From: CBDCYN01 sp965224205
Lineage (GTDB): Bacteria > Planctomycetota > Phycisphaerae > Phycisphaerales > Phycisphaeraceae
Length of the DNA stretch: 64,000 bases
Direction of reading: 5' to 3'
NCBI GenBank assembly: GCA_965224205.1
Contig: CBDCYN010000004.1
Location: 1 to 64,000 of the forward strand
Shown: in pieces, positions 43,189 through 52,054 of the stretch
Layout of the letters: every line of letters begins with the position of its first letter
How positions within the stretch are numbered: the stretch's first letter is position 1
The notes under the pieces: generated by a model
What the model was told of the DNA's origin: nothing
Seen by the model: the letters and a program-made list of their open reading frames with translations, nothing else
Databases searched by the model: none
Made by a program: the position numbers and the translations under genes

Positions 43189-46100
43189 ATGATGAAAACA
43201 CGCAATCTCAATCGAAGCAGCCAGCCGACACCGTGCCCTGGTCGAGGACGGCCCTGGGCTCCCCGCTGTGGCGCAGCCGACTGGGCCACCGGGCCACGCC
43301 GCCGGGGCGCATCGGGCTCGGCGGTGGTGATGGTGATCGTGACCCTGGCGCTGATGGCGGTGCTGGGCGCCGCGTATATCCAAAACGCTCAGGTCCAACG
43401 GGTCGCAACCCATCAGTCGGTGCAGACCAACTCGAATATCGACCACGTCGTAGAATCGGTGATCGCCCAGATCCGTGACGTGCTGCGTGAGGACCTGCTC
43501 GACGACAACGGCCACTTCTTCAACGCCAACCCAGCCGACCCCGGCGGCGGGGACGAGCCTTACGACTACCCCTCGACGAACCCGAACACAACCTTTTCAC
43601 CCATCGGGATCGACGGCCAACCCATCCCCGGCGCCCAAGCTCACGGCGGGGCGCATGACGACATGTGGCTAGCATCAACCACGCTCAATTTCATGTCCAC
43701 CGCCCCCAACCCGTTCGACGTCACCACCGGTGATGCCCTGGCTGGCGACGCGGACAACCCTGTCTGGGGCCACCTGACCAACCTCACGGGGGTTTATCTC
43801 ACGAACGGGGCCAGCGGTAAGGACCTTAGCGTCTTAACCCCTTCGACCCGGAAGACCCCGCAGGAACACATCGTTGATGACACCACCACGCCGGACAGCA
43901 TCCGAAGCGATACGATCATCCACAAAACTGCAGGCGGCCTGGTCGACGCCGACGGCGACGGCATCGGCGACAGCCGGTGGACCTGGGCCCCGATCCGCCA
44001 AAGCGGCGGCGTGACGTACGTCATGGCGGTGCGCATCATCGACAATAGCTCGATGCTCAACGCCAACGTGGCGTTGAGCCAGGTGAACGACAGCGGAAAC
44101 TACAGCTCCACCACCAACGCTCCGCGCTGGTGGAACCCCTCCGAGCTGGACCTGGGGCGGTACGTCTTCTTCCATAACAGCGCGGAGATGACCAACCTCG
44201 GCAACTTACTCACACACCGCACCGGTGGAACGATCAACCTCACCGCCGAGCCGGTGCCCCTGGTGACGCGCGACGCGTTCTGGTACAACGGCCCGGTTTA
44301 CGATTACTATCAGGGCGGCACGAACCGGCTGCCGATCCAGGACGAGATGGAACTCCGTTACCGCAACGGGCTCAACAGCAGCGCCGAGGCCGTGATCGAG
44401 TCCGCCGGCCATGGGCTGCCCGGGACGCTGCGCCATTCCGCCACCGTCATGGAAAAGACCCACACGGATGTCATGACATCCCTCAGCCTGACGACGCTGC
44501 AGCAATACTCCGATACGAACGCCCGGCTGGGGCTCACAACCGTCAGCGGCGCCGCGATTCTCGCTCCGCCACTGACCGCAACGGGGAACCCCCACACCGA
44601 CCCGACACTCAAGTTTGATCTCAACGGCGGGGACAACCGGCTGACGACCGGTGACCGCTGGAATATCGGCCCCCGGTTGTACAGCATCCTCGACCAATGG
44701 AGTTCATCCCCATTCTCGTTCGCGCCCCCTTCACGGTTTGTCTCCACCAGCGTCGCTGCCCTCCAGGAATACGTGGATCAGCTGACAGTGAGCATCATCG
44801 ATTATGCCGATAACGATAACGAGCTAACCGTCTGGTATCATGAGGTGGATCATGATGATGATCCCAACACTGATAAAGTGGTAATACCCACCTGCGGGAT
44901 GGAGGCTCTGCCCTTCCTCTCCGAGATCTACGTGCAAGCAAAATACGAAGTGACCAGCGCTGCGGAGACCTCCCCGGGCAGCGGGGTATGGAACGTCGAA
45001 TGGGAACGCCAGGGCAATATCGGCTACGCGATCGAGATCCGCAACCCGTTCCGCATGACCATCTCTCTACAGAACGTGAGGCTATGGGTCGACGGCGTCG
45101 ACTGGGGGTTGCTGTGGGACCCGTCCATCGGGACCAGTGGGGACGGGTTGGCGGGCAAATCGACGCTGGGCCCGGGTGAAGTGCGGATCCTGTTCCGCAA
45201 CTCCGATGCCGGGGCCTTCGCAGGCGATGACAACGTCCAGGAGCTGTATGATAACCCCGCTCCCCCTGCCCTGCCGATCGATTCCCTCCTAACGCCCGCG
45301 AGCTGGCCGACCCAGGCCTGGTCGTCGGCATCCGCAGGTAACCCGATCCGAGTCGAGCTACGCGGCACCAATGGGGTCACGGGCGCCGCGTTGGACTGGC
45401 CCTACAGCGATATGCCATCCGAAGGGATGCCGGCGACCATCTCGGGCAGGACCATCGAATCTTCCTCTAACCCGATCGGGACGGTCGACTACCGCCAGAT
45501 TATCACCCTGGGCAACGGCAACGGCCTCAACACCATCGCCGTGACCTACCAAAACTGTCTAGACGATTACAATAATAATCTTGCTAACCGCAAGAAGGAG
45601 CTGACCACAGACCTGACCATCCCCTCTGGTCAGACCACCCCTGCTGAGCCCACCGGCCGCTATGAAGACGACTCCAACAACCCCGACCCACTTAAAAATC
45701 CTCTCGACAAGCTCGGCGAAGACAACAAGGGCGGTCCGGGCGGGGGGCCCACCAGCACACTGGCTAGCCAGCAACTGTTGATCAGCAACGTCGGGGAGAT
45801 CCGCCAGATCGGGGAGCTGGCCCATATCGCGATCATCGGCCCCAGACCACCGCTGCAAAGCCCAAACCCGCCGGCCTCTCACAAAACCGTCGCTGAGATG
45901 TGGGAATGGGCGGGAGAAACAGATATCGAGAAGCTCATGCTTGATTTCTCGGCAGCGCCCAGCAACCTCGTCGCCTCTTCGACCGGGTCGACCGATACCG
46001 CCGACAATATCGCGGTCCCGTACGCCGTGCTGATGCTCGATCAGCTCACCACCCTTAGCCCCGCGGTGGATGTCGACAGCAACGGTAACCCCATCGACAA

Positions 46101-46782
46101 CGATAACGACGGGTCAACCAACGCCTCCGACCCCGATGAACGATTCGTGCCCGGCAAGATTAACCTCAATACCATCAGCGGGGACCTGAACACCATTATT
46201 GATGATCCGAGTGCACGCGACAGTCACCTCCTGCACCATATCCTGCCCATCCCCGATAAAACGGTACGCAAAAACGTCATCCGGGCCATCGTCAAGTACC
46301 GTGATAAGCTCACCCCGTTCAACACGACCAACCGCGGGCTGGGAACGGGATACCGCGATAGAAAGGGGATCGCCAACCTTGCGGAGCTGTTTATGTGTGT
46401 GGATCCTGCATCCGATGATTCGATCGACATTCTAACGAGCGGCCCGCAGACGGGAGACACCCCCACGCTCAGTGACGGATCGAGTAACGTCTCGATCGAT
46501 TTCCTGCCCGATCCGCCCATCGCTGACGGGATCGAAGACGACCGCGAAGAAGAGACCATGATCGCCCGCTGGCTGATGCAGACCTGCTCGACGCGTAGCG
46601 ATATCTACACCGCGTATGTGTTCATCCAGGGCTACCCGTCGGGCAATTTTGCCGCCCTGGACGATAACGGCGACCCGATCGGCCCCGTCGAATCGGCGAG
46701 GTTCATCGCGGTGTTCGATCGGTCCCGCATCACCGGCCCCGATGACCCCGTCCGGGTGCTGGGCGTGTACCGGCTCAACTGA
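43189..46782 (+). CDS. giant GspK-like pseudopilin
   Basis: A 1197-residue protein at the end of the pseudopilin run. The basic leader ends RRRGASGSAVVMVIVTLALMAVLGAAYIQNAQ, the GspK/PilX-like start (GSALVxVL) that lacks the usual Glu at +5. Near the C-terminus it has GKINLNTISGDLNTIIDD and KTVRKNVIRAIVKYRDKLTPF, then KGIANLAELFM, resembling the helical SAM-like part of GspK (RINLNTA..., R...pF.s..EL). GspK normally has about 320 residues; here about 700 extra residues of beta-rich, Asp/Asn-rich sequence lie between. It would cap the pseudopilus with the I- and J-like subunits. Confidence 0.75.
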   Translation: MMKTRNLNRSSQPTPCPGRGRPWAPRCGAADWATGPRRRGASGSAVVMVIVTLALMAVLGAAYIQNAQVQRVATHQSVQTNSNIDHVVESVIAQIRDVLREDLLDDNGHFFNANPADPGGGDEPYDYPSTNPNTTFSPIGIDGQPIPGAQAHGGAHDDMWLASTTLNFMSTAPNPFDVTTGDALAGDADNPVWGHLTNLTGVYLTNGASGKDLSVLTPSTRKTPQEHIVDDTTTPDSIRSDTIIHKTAGGLVDADGDGIGDSRWTWAPIRQSGGVTYVMAVRIIDNSSMLNANVALSQVNDSGNYSSTTNAPRWWNPSELDLGRYVFFHNSAEMTNLGNLLTHRTGGTINLTAEPVPLVTRDAFWYNGPVYDYYQGGTNRLPIQDEMELRYRNGLNSSAEAVIESAGHGLPGTLRHSATVMEKTHTDVMTSLSLTTLQQYSDTNARLGLTTVSGAAILAPPLTATGNPHTDPTLKFDLNGGDNRLTTGDRWNIGPRLYSILDQWSSSPFSFAPPSRFVSTSVAALQEYVDQLTVSIIDYADNDNELTVWYHEVDHDDDPNTDKVVIPTCGMEALPFLSEIYVQAKYEVTSAAETSPGSGVWNVEWERQGNIGYAIEIRNPFRMTISLQNVRLWVDGVDWGLLWDPSIGTSGDGLAGKSTLGPGEVRILFRNSDAGAFAGDDNVQELYDNPAPPALPIDSLLTPASWPTQAWSSASAGNPIRVELRGTNGVTGAALDWPYSDMPSEGMPATISGRTIESSSNPIGTVDYRQIITLGNGNGLNTIAVTYQNCLDDYNNNLANRKKELTTDLTIPSGQTTPAEPTGRYEDDSNNPDPLKNPLDKLGEDNKGGPGGGPTSTLASQQLLISNVGEIRQIGELAHIAIIGPRPPLQSPNPPASHKTVAEMWEWAGETDIEKLMLDFSAAPSNLVASSTGSTDTADNIAVPYAVLMLDQLTTLSPAVDVDSNGNPIDNDNDGSTNASDPDERFVPGKINLNTISGDLNTIIDDPSARDSHLLHHILPIPDKTVRKNVIRAIVKYRDKLTPFNTTNRGLGTGYRDRKGIANLAELFMCVDPASDDSIDILTSGPQTGDTPTLSDGSSNVSIDFLPDPPIADGIEDDREEETMIARWLMQTCSTRSDIYTAYVFIQGYPSGNFAALDDNGDPIGPVESARFIAVFDRSRITGPDDPVRVLGVYRLN

Positions 46783-46790
46783 CGAGCCAT

Positions 46791-46827
46791 AGAACGGGCC
46801 CCCGCTCGGCCGGAGCAGGCCCGTTCT
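46791..46827. terminator. hairpin between convergent genes
   Basis: A perfect 10-bp stem (AGAACGGGCC and its complement) with a 17-nt loop lies between the stop of the GspK-like gene and the convergent ileS stop. No long T-run follows on either strand. Position and symmetry suggest a shared bidirectional terminator. Confidence 0.55.
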
Positions 46828-46902
46828 TGGGCTGGGCTGAGCGCCCCATCGATTCGGGCACGGTATAAGGGGTCTCTTCGTGAGCCATGTTCAAGACGGG
46901 GT

Positions 46903-49773
46903 TCACGCCAGCCCCAGCGCCGCGGCGTCTCGACCGGATAGCAACCCTCCGTCGGACCGAGGCTCGACCGTACCATCCCGCTTCCAAGAGCGTTCGCAAC
47001 GCGGCTGATCTCTCAGATCCATCACCTGGAGTGTCTGCTGCTGGGGCGACGCTTCAAACCGGCTGATGCCGCACAGGTCTGCGCAGTCGACCGGGTCGAT
47101 CCTGTCCCAGGATTCCAGAGTCGATGCCGGCACAACCAAACCGCAATCAAGCGGGTTGTCGATGCCGTGCTGCTGACGGGCGGTCTCGATCGCTTTGAGC
47201 CACTCTTCGCGGGCCGCCATGATCGTGGCCCATCTTGGATCGACCTCGACCGCTTGGAGTTCCGGCAGCAGCTCCAGGTGCACGCAGCGGTCGTCGGGGC
47301 CGGGGTGCAGGACTCGCCACGCTTCGTCGGCGGTGTGCGGGACGATCGGGGCCAGGAGGCGGATCAGGTGGTCCGCGATGGTATACATCGCCGCTTGGGT
47401 GCGGCGGCGTCGCGGGCCATCGGCCGGATCGCAATAAAGCCGGTCCTTGACCGCGGTGAGGTAGACCGACGACATCGTCTCGTTGCAGAAGTGGAAGATC
47501 GCCTCGTGGGCTTTGCGGAATCGGAAGGTCTCGTAGGCATCATGCACGCGTTCGATCAGTTTTTTGAGTTCACCCAGGGCCCAGGCGTCGAGGGTGGTCG
47601 GGGCGGGGACGGCTGCGTGCGGATCGGCCTGTGGATCAAAATCGTAGAGGTTGCTCAGTAGGAACCGGATCGTGTTGCGGACCTTGCGGTACTCGTCGCC
47701 GGCGGTCTTGAAGAAGTCGAGGTCGACCTTGATATCGTTATCCGTATTGAGGCTGGCCACCCACCACCGGCACACGTCGGCCCCGAAGTCTTTGAGCAAT
47801 GCCTCGACCTCCAACGCGTTGCCACCGCTCTTGGACATCTTCTTGCCGTCGCGGTCGACCATGAACCCGTGGGTGAGCACGCCCCGGAAGGGGGCTTGGC
47901 CCGTCGCGCCTAATGCAGGCAAGAGTGACAACTGAAACCACCCCCGGTGCTGATCGGACCCTTCGAGGTAGAGGTCGGCGGGGTAGCCCAAATCACGCTG
48001 CCGCAACACCGCGTTCCACGATGAACCGGACTCGAACCAGACGTCGAAGATGTCACGGGATTTGCGTAAGCCCACGGATTGCAATCCGTGGGCTTCGGCG
48101 GTGATCTTGACCCAGTCGGGCGCGTCGGGGTCGGATGCCGGGTCGTAACCGGCCAACAGCTCTTCCGGGCTGGCGGTGAACCAGAAATCCGAGCCGTGCT
48201 CACGCAACTGATTTGAGACCGCGCGCACCGACATGGCGGTAAGCAGCGGGTCGCCGTCCACGCCGTCGGGCGGCAGGAATGCGGGGATCGGCAAGCCCCA
48301 GGCGCGTTGGCGGCTGATGCACCAGTCGGGCCGCGACTCGAGCATCCCCCTCATCCGATTACGCCCCCACCCGGGGATAAACGTTACGTCATCCGCGGTG
48401 ACGCCCATCGCGCGATCCCGCAACGACGCATCACCGTCACCGGCCCGGTCCACCGCGACGAACCATTGCTCCGTGGCGCGGAAGATCACCGGCGTCTTGG
48501 ACCGCCAATCGTGGGGGTAGCTGTGTGTGAACTTATGCGCGTGGAACAGGTGGCCTGACTTCCGCAGACGAAGGACGACCCATTCGTTGGCTTGCCACAC
48601 GTCGGCGCCGCGCAGCCAATCCGGGGCGGTTTGGCCGAACGTGCCGTCTTCACGCACGGGGCAGTAGATCTCCAGCCCTTCCCGCAGGCCGGTCTGGTAG
48701 TCCTCAACGCCATGGCCCGGGGCGGTATGGACCAGGCCGGTGCCGTCTTCGAGGGTGACGTATTCGGCGCTGACGACCGGCCGCTGACGACCGTCGTCGA
48801 TAAACGGGTGGCGGTAAGTTAATCCACAGATCTTCTCGCCGAGGAACGTGGCGAGCGGGTCACCGGGCTCGGTATCGATCAACGCCGATACCTTTTGAGC
48901 CAATCCCGTCGCCACGACCACCAAACGATCGCCAAGGTCGTAGACGCCATACTCCTGCCGGGGGTGCACCGCGACGGCCAGGTTGGCGGGCAATGTCCAG
49001 GGCGTAGTGGTCCAGATCATGAAATAAACAAGGCGGTCATCCGCCTGCGTTGCTAGCCCCAGCTGAGCCCGCAACGCCTGCCCGTCCTGGGCTTCAAACA
49101 ATACATACACGCTCGTATCTTCCCGGTCATAATACTCCAACTCCGCGTCCGCCAGGGCGGTCCGGTTAGCGATCGACCAGTGCACCGGTTTCAACGCCCG
49201 GTAGACCAATCCTTTTTCTACAAGCTCAGCGAAGACCTCAAGCACCCCTGCTTCATAGCCTGGGGTCACGGTCAGGTAGGGGTTTTCATAATCCGCTAGG
49301 GTCAGCAGACGCTGCATCTGCTTGGACTGGAGCTTGACGAACTTTTCCGCATCGGTCTTGCACCGGCGGCGGATCTGCATCGCGTTCATGCCCCGGGCTT
49401 TGTCGCCCAGGTTTTGCATGACCTTGTGCTCGATCGGCAGGCCGTGGCAGTCCCAGCCGGGGATGTAGGGGCAGTCGTACCCCGCCATGGTCTTTGACCG
49501 CACGATCAGGTCTTTGACGACCTTATTTAACAGATGCCCCAGGTGGATCGCGCCGTTGGCATAAGGCGGGCCGTCGTGGAAGACGTAGGGCTTGCTTTCA
49601 GGGCCGCCCCGCGCCTCACGGACCCGCTGATACAACCCCATCCGCTCCCAGCGTTTAAGCGACGCCGGCTCGTTCTGAACCAGGTTCGCCTTCATCGGGA
49701 ATGCTGTCTTGGGCAGGTTCAGCGTCGATTTATATGATTTTTTTTGCCCGGTTGGCCCGGTCGTCGTACTCAT
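46903..49773 (-). CDS. ileS: isoleucine--tRNA ligase
   Basis: Charges tRNA-Ile in the cytoplasm. It is a 956-residue class I synthetase with the HIGH-type HLGH at 77-80, GWDCHGLPIE, an editing domain (MIWTTTPWTLPANLAVAV, HTAPGHGVEDYQTG), and KMSKS at 645-649. The anticodon-binding domain follows. The C-terminal zinc ribbon of bacterial-type IleRS looks degenerate: CERSWKRDGTVEPRSDGG keeps one Cys and the second pair is absent. The start ATG has no Shine-Dalgarno site. A 26-bp inverted repeat lies 78-183 nt upstream. It converges with the pseudopilin operon. Confidence 0.97.
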   Translation of the reverse strand: MSTTTGPTGQKKSYKSTLNLPKTAFPMKANLVQNEPASLKRWERMGLYQRVREARGGPESKPYVFHDGPPYANGAIHLGHLLNKVVKDLIVRSKTMAGYDCPYIPGWDCHGLPIEHKVMQNLGDKARGMNAMQIRRRCKTDAEKFVKLQSKQMQRLLTLADYENPYLTVTPGYEAGVLEVFAELVEKGLVYRALKPVHWSIANRTALADAELEYYDREDTSVYVLFEAQDGQALRAQLGLATQADDRLVYFMIWTTTPWTLPANLAVAVHPRQEYGVYDLGDRLVVVATGLAQKVSALIDTEPGDPLATFLGEKICGLTYRHPFIDDGRQRPVVSAEYVTLEDGTGLVHTAPGHGVEDYQTGLREGLEIYCPVREDGTFGQTAPDWLRGADVWQANEWVVLRLRKSGHLFHAHKFTHSYPHDWRSKTPVIFRATEQWFVAVDRAGDGDASLRDRAMGVTADDVTFIPGWGRNRMRGMLESRPDWCISRQRAWGLPIPAFLPPDGVDGDPLLTAMSVRAVSNQLREHGSDFWFTASPEELLAGYDPASDPDAPDWVKITAEAHGLQSVGLRKSRDIFDVWFESGSSWNAVLRQRDLGYPADLYLEGSDQHRGWFQLSLLPALGATGQAPFRGVLTHGFMVDRDGKKMSKSGGNALEVEALLKDFGADVCRWWVASLNTDNDIKVDLDFFKTAGDEYRKVRNTIRFLLSNLYDFDPQADPHAAVPAPTTLDAWALGELKKLIERVHDAYETFRFRKAHEAIFHFCNETMSSVYLTAVKDRLYCDPADGPRRRRTQAAMYTIADHLIRLLAPIVPHTADEAWRVLHPGPDDRCVHLELLPELQAVEVDPRWATIMAAREEWLKAIETARQQHGIDNPLDCGLVVPASTLESWDRIDPVDCADLCGISRFEASPQQQTLQVMDLRDQPRCERSWKRDGTVEPRSDGGLLSGRDAAALGLA

Positions 49774-49850
49774 GGCAGGGATTGTAACACGCGGGCGTGA
49801 AGTCTCTACCCATCGTCAAGCCCGACCGACCGCATCATTGGTTCCCGACT

Positions 49851-49956
49851 TATTGATCTTTGAATTGTTGACTTAATTCCGAGGCTTGCCAGCAGATGGG
49901 TTTTTCAGGACCGAGCTAACTCCAGAGCAGTTAAGTCAACAATTCAAAGATCAATA
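49851..49956. repeat. 26-bp perfect inverted repeat upstream of ileS
   Basis: The arms at 49851-49876 and 49931-49956 are perfect complements (TATTGATCTTTGAATTGTTG...) around a 54-nt loop. TA is the outermost dinucleotide on both sides, and the arms are AT-rich, unlike the surroundings. It may be a MITE of another type, or an mRNA-leader structure for ileS. No T-run follows on either strand. Confidence 0.8.
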
Positions 49957-50014
49957 GTTTGACTCCCTCGGGACCTTTGTACCAGTTAATGTGAGAGAAT
50001 CGGTATGAGTTGAT

Positions 50015-50069
50015 CCGCCTGGTGGGTCGGAGGGAGGGGTGTAGCCCCGACCAGAGAGCCACCAGGCGG
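50015..50069. other. strong two-part stem-loop in mobile-element debris
   Basis: CCGCCTGGTGG (50015-50025) pairs with CCACCAGGCGG (50059-50069), and inside it GTCGG..GGGG pairs with CCCCGAC around TGTAG. The stem is long and GC-rich. It lies just before IS remnants and may be the end structure of a lost element. No attC-type sites or integrase were seen. Confidence 0.45.
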
Positions 50070-50137
50070 CGCGGTCGGGAACGCCCCGGCCATTGGGTTT
50101 CCTAAACTTGCCGCAAACGCGGTGGGGGTTTGCCAAT

Positions 50138-50876
50138 TCAACGATGAATGCGGACGTCTATGGTTGTCTCCAGTCGCCCCTCGTCGAGGACATATCTCAC
50201 TTTGGACAGGCTGGCGGTCTCAGGGTTGAAGTGCAACAGCAGAGGCCGTGAAAACAAGGGCATCGGTTCCGTTAAGTTTGGGGCGCAGAACCTCAACTTA
50301 AAGGAGCCCCGATGCCCTATACTCAGCTTACCGCATCCTGCCGTGAGAAGATCGCCCGCTTTCGCCGCCGGGGCCTGGGCAACCATGAGATCGCCCCCCA
50401 TGAAGGTCCTCGGCTGGTGCACCCCCACCGAGCCCCAGAAACTCGCCCTCTCCGCTGTTGCACTTCAACCCTGAGACCGCCCGGGACCTGCTGGGCTTTT
50501 ACGGGATCACCTGCTCGATGAGCGGCAAAGGGAATTGTTACGACAACGCGATGGTGGAGAGTTTTATGGGGACCTTGAAAGTCGAACTGGTCCACGGCTC
50601 GGATTGGGGTGATCTCGACCAGGCGGATCGAGCGTTGTTCGACTACATCGAGGTGTTTTACAATCGTGTGCGGCTGCACTCGTCCCGGGGTACAACAACC
50701 CCCTGGCCTACGAGCAACAGACCGCCTAACTCACGAATCCGACCGTCCACTTTCCCTGGGGAAGATCACCCGGCTTACATAGATTCTTGACGGACACTAC
50801 CTTCAAAGTTGGCTTCAAACGCAAATGCCCACGATGCGCCCTCGACTTCGACTACCTCACTCGAGTCTTGGCTTGA
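50138..50876. mobile_element. nested insertion-sequence debris
   Basis: Several fragments are packed together. At 50312 a frame starts MPYTQLTASCREKIARFRRRGLGNHEIA, like the N-terminus of an IS30-family transposase, with AAAGGAG before it, but it is lost after ~30 codons. An IS3-type transposase end follows (50458). A 28-bp sequence (GGTCTCAGGGTTGAAGTGCA...) at about 50211-50238 is repeated inverted at about 50455-50482. The possible IS end GATTCTTGACGGACAC is at 50783-50798. Immediately after it, 50799-50876 reads FKVGFKRKCPRCALDFDYL and stops, apparently the 3' end of an older gene. Confidence 0.55.
50458..50790 (+). pseudogene. IS3-family transposase C-terminal fragment
   Basis: The fragment contains GNCYDNAMVESFMGTLKVEL, including the last Glu of the DDE triad, and FDYIEVFYNRVRLHSS, the typical end of IS3-family OrfB. 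A one-base deletion near 50690 moves the natural ending (GYNNPLAYEQQTA and a stop) into another frame. The N-terminal half with the two Asp residues is missing, so it cannot be active. Confidence 0.85.
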
Positions 50877-51035
50877 TGAAAATATTATCGTCCTGTCACA
50901 TCCCTGAATAATACGGCATGAGGCAGCACGTTGGCGATACATTCAAATATGGTTATAAGTTGTCAGGATAAATTTGAAAATCGGGGAGTAATCTTCGTTC
51001 TAAGCGTCCTCTGAGCACCTGTAAGGAGCTGTACG

Positions 51036-51925
51036 ATGGTTACTGAGAATCCTCATTTCTCGATTGTTTTGGTGTTAACTATCTTTGTGGGGCTGGGTAT
51101 ACATAGCCCAAGGCCCCAGGCAGCAGGCTATGTTTCCAGGCCTTGCGGTTTGGATCTCAACCGAAATGGGGTGATCAGCGAGCCGGGGATCAACGACATC
51201 ATCGCGCGCGGTCCGACCGGGCGCCAAGGCTTTTCTGCCGCTGATTCCAAAAGGTGGGATTACGATAACGTTGTCAGAGAGATCAAGGTTCTGAATAACA
51301 TGATCATGATCGGGGGGACCAACAGCGTCGGCATCGTGATCAATAGCGGCAACCTGTCCGCTGATGACCCGGACCCCATCGTGATCGCCGGCAACACCGT
51401 TTATCGAACCAACACCAGCTCGGTGGGCAACGCCTATGCCGTGGGAACGACCCTGGCCCCGTTCCTCAGGAACAACATCATCTTCAAGAACAATATCGCC
51501 GCACAAGACGCTTCAAACGGCAGCAGTATCAACGTGAGATATGCCCCAACGCGATGGGATGCAGACGGCAATACCTATGGCGTCGATACCGGGTATCGGT
51601 GGAACAATATCGATCAAACCAGCTTTGCGGTCTAGCAGTCGTCCTCGGGCACAAACGCCAACTCTAAAGAAGACACCCCAATGTTTATAGACCCGTCGCC
51701 GGTACAGGGTGATTTACACTTGGACTTGCTAGATATTAGCGATGAAGGAGCCGGGGTGAATATCACCGATCTTGTCAGTTACGATTTTGATAACGACATC
51801 AGGAATCCCGTTGACGCGTTTTCTGGGGCGGATGCCTGTGTCTATACACCGACACCTCTGCCGATTGGAGTTTCGAGGTCGATACTATGGCCGGCGACCT
51901 GAGGGTGACCTATGCCCCGCAGTGA
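51036..51925 (+). pseudogene. secreted beta-helix protein gene with a nonsense codon and a frameshift
   Basis: The first frame encodes a signal peptide (FSIVLVLTIFVGLGI), an Asp/Asn segment (LDLNRNGVISEPG) and beta-helix-like sequence (NNIIFKNNIAAQ). It stops at TAG 51633-51635, but the same frame continues QSSSGTNANSKED and FIDPSPVQGDLHLDLL, the usual end of right-handed beta-helix proteins, where a Trp (TGG) normally stands before QSSSG. A further shift near 51850 moves the C-terminus to the frame ADWSFEVDTMAGDLRVTYAPQ, ending at 51925. One nonsense change plus one missing base explain everything and leave about 296 codons. The gene probably once encoded an extracellular polysaccharide-related or adhesive protein. 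Confidence 0.65.
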
Positions 51926-52054
51926 ACCGTCAGGAATCTCCATCAACTCGATCGATAGAACCACCAGCCACGCGGCAAACGATTCATTTTCTCGCTGACG
52001 TTCACGTTACCGGTTCTTCTAATCTCACGCAGGATTCTTTCTGGATCACCCATT

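Noticed and set aside
50015..50069. Integron attC site
   Set aside because: The stem lacks the R/L box pattern, and no integrase or cassette array is present.
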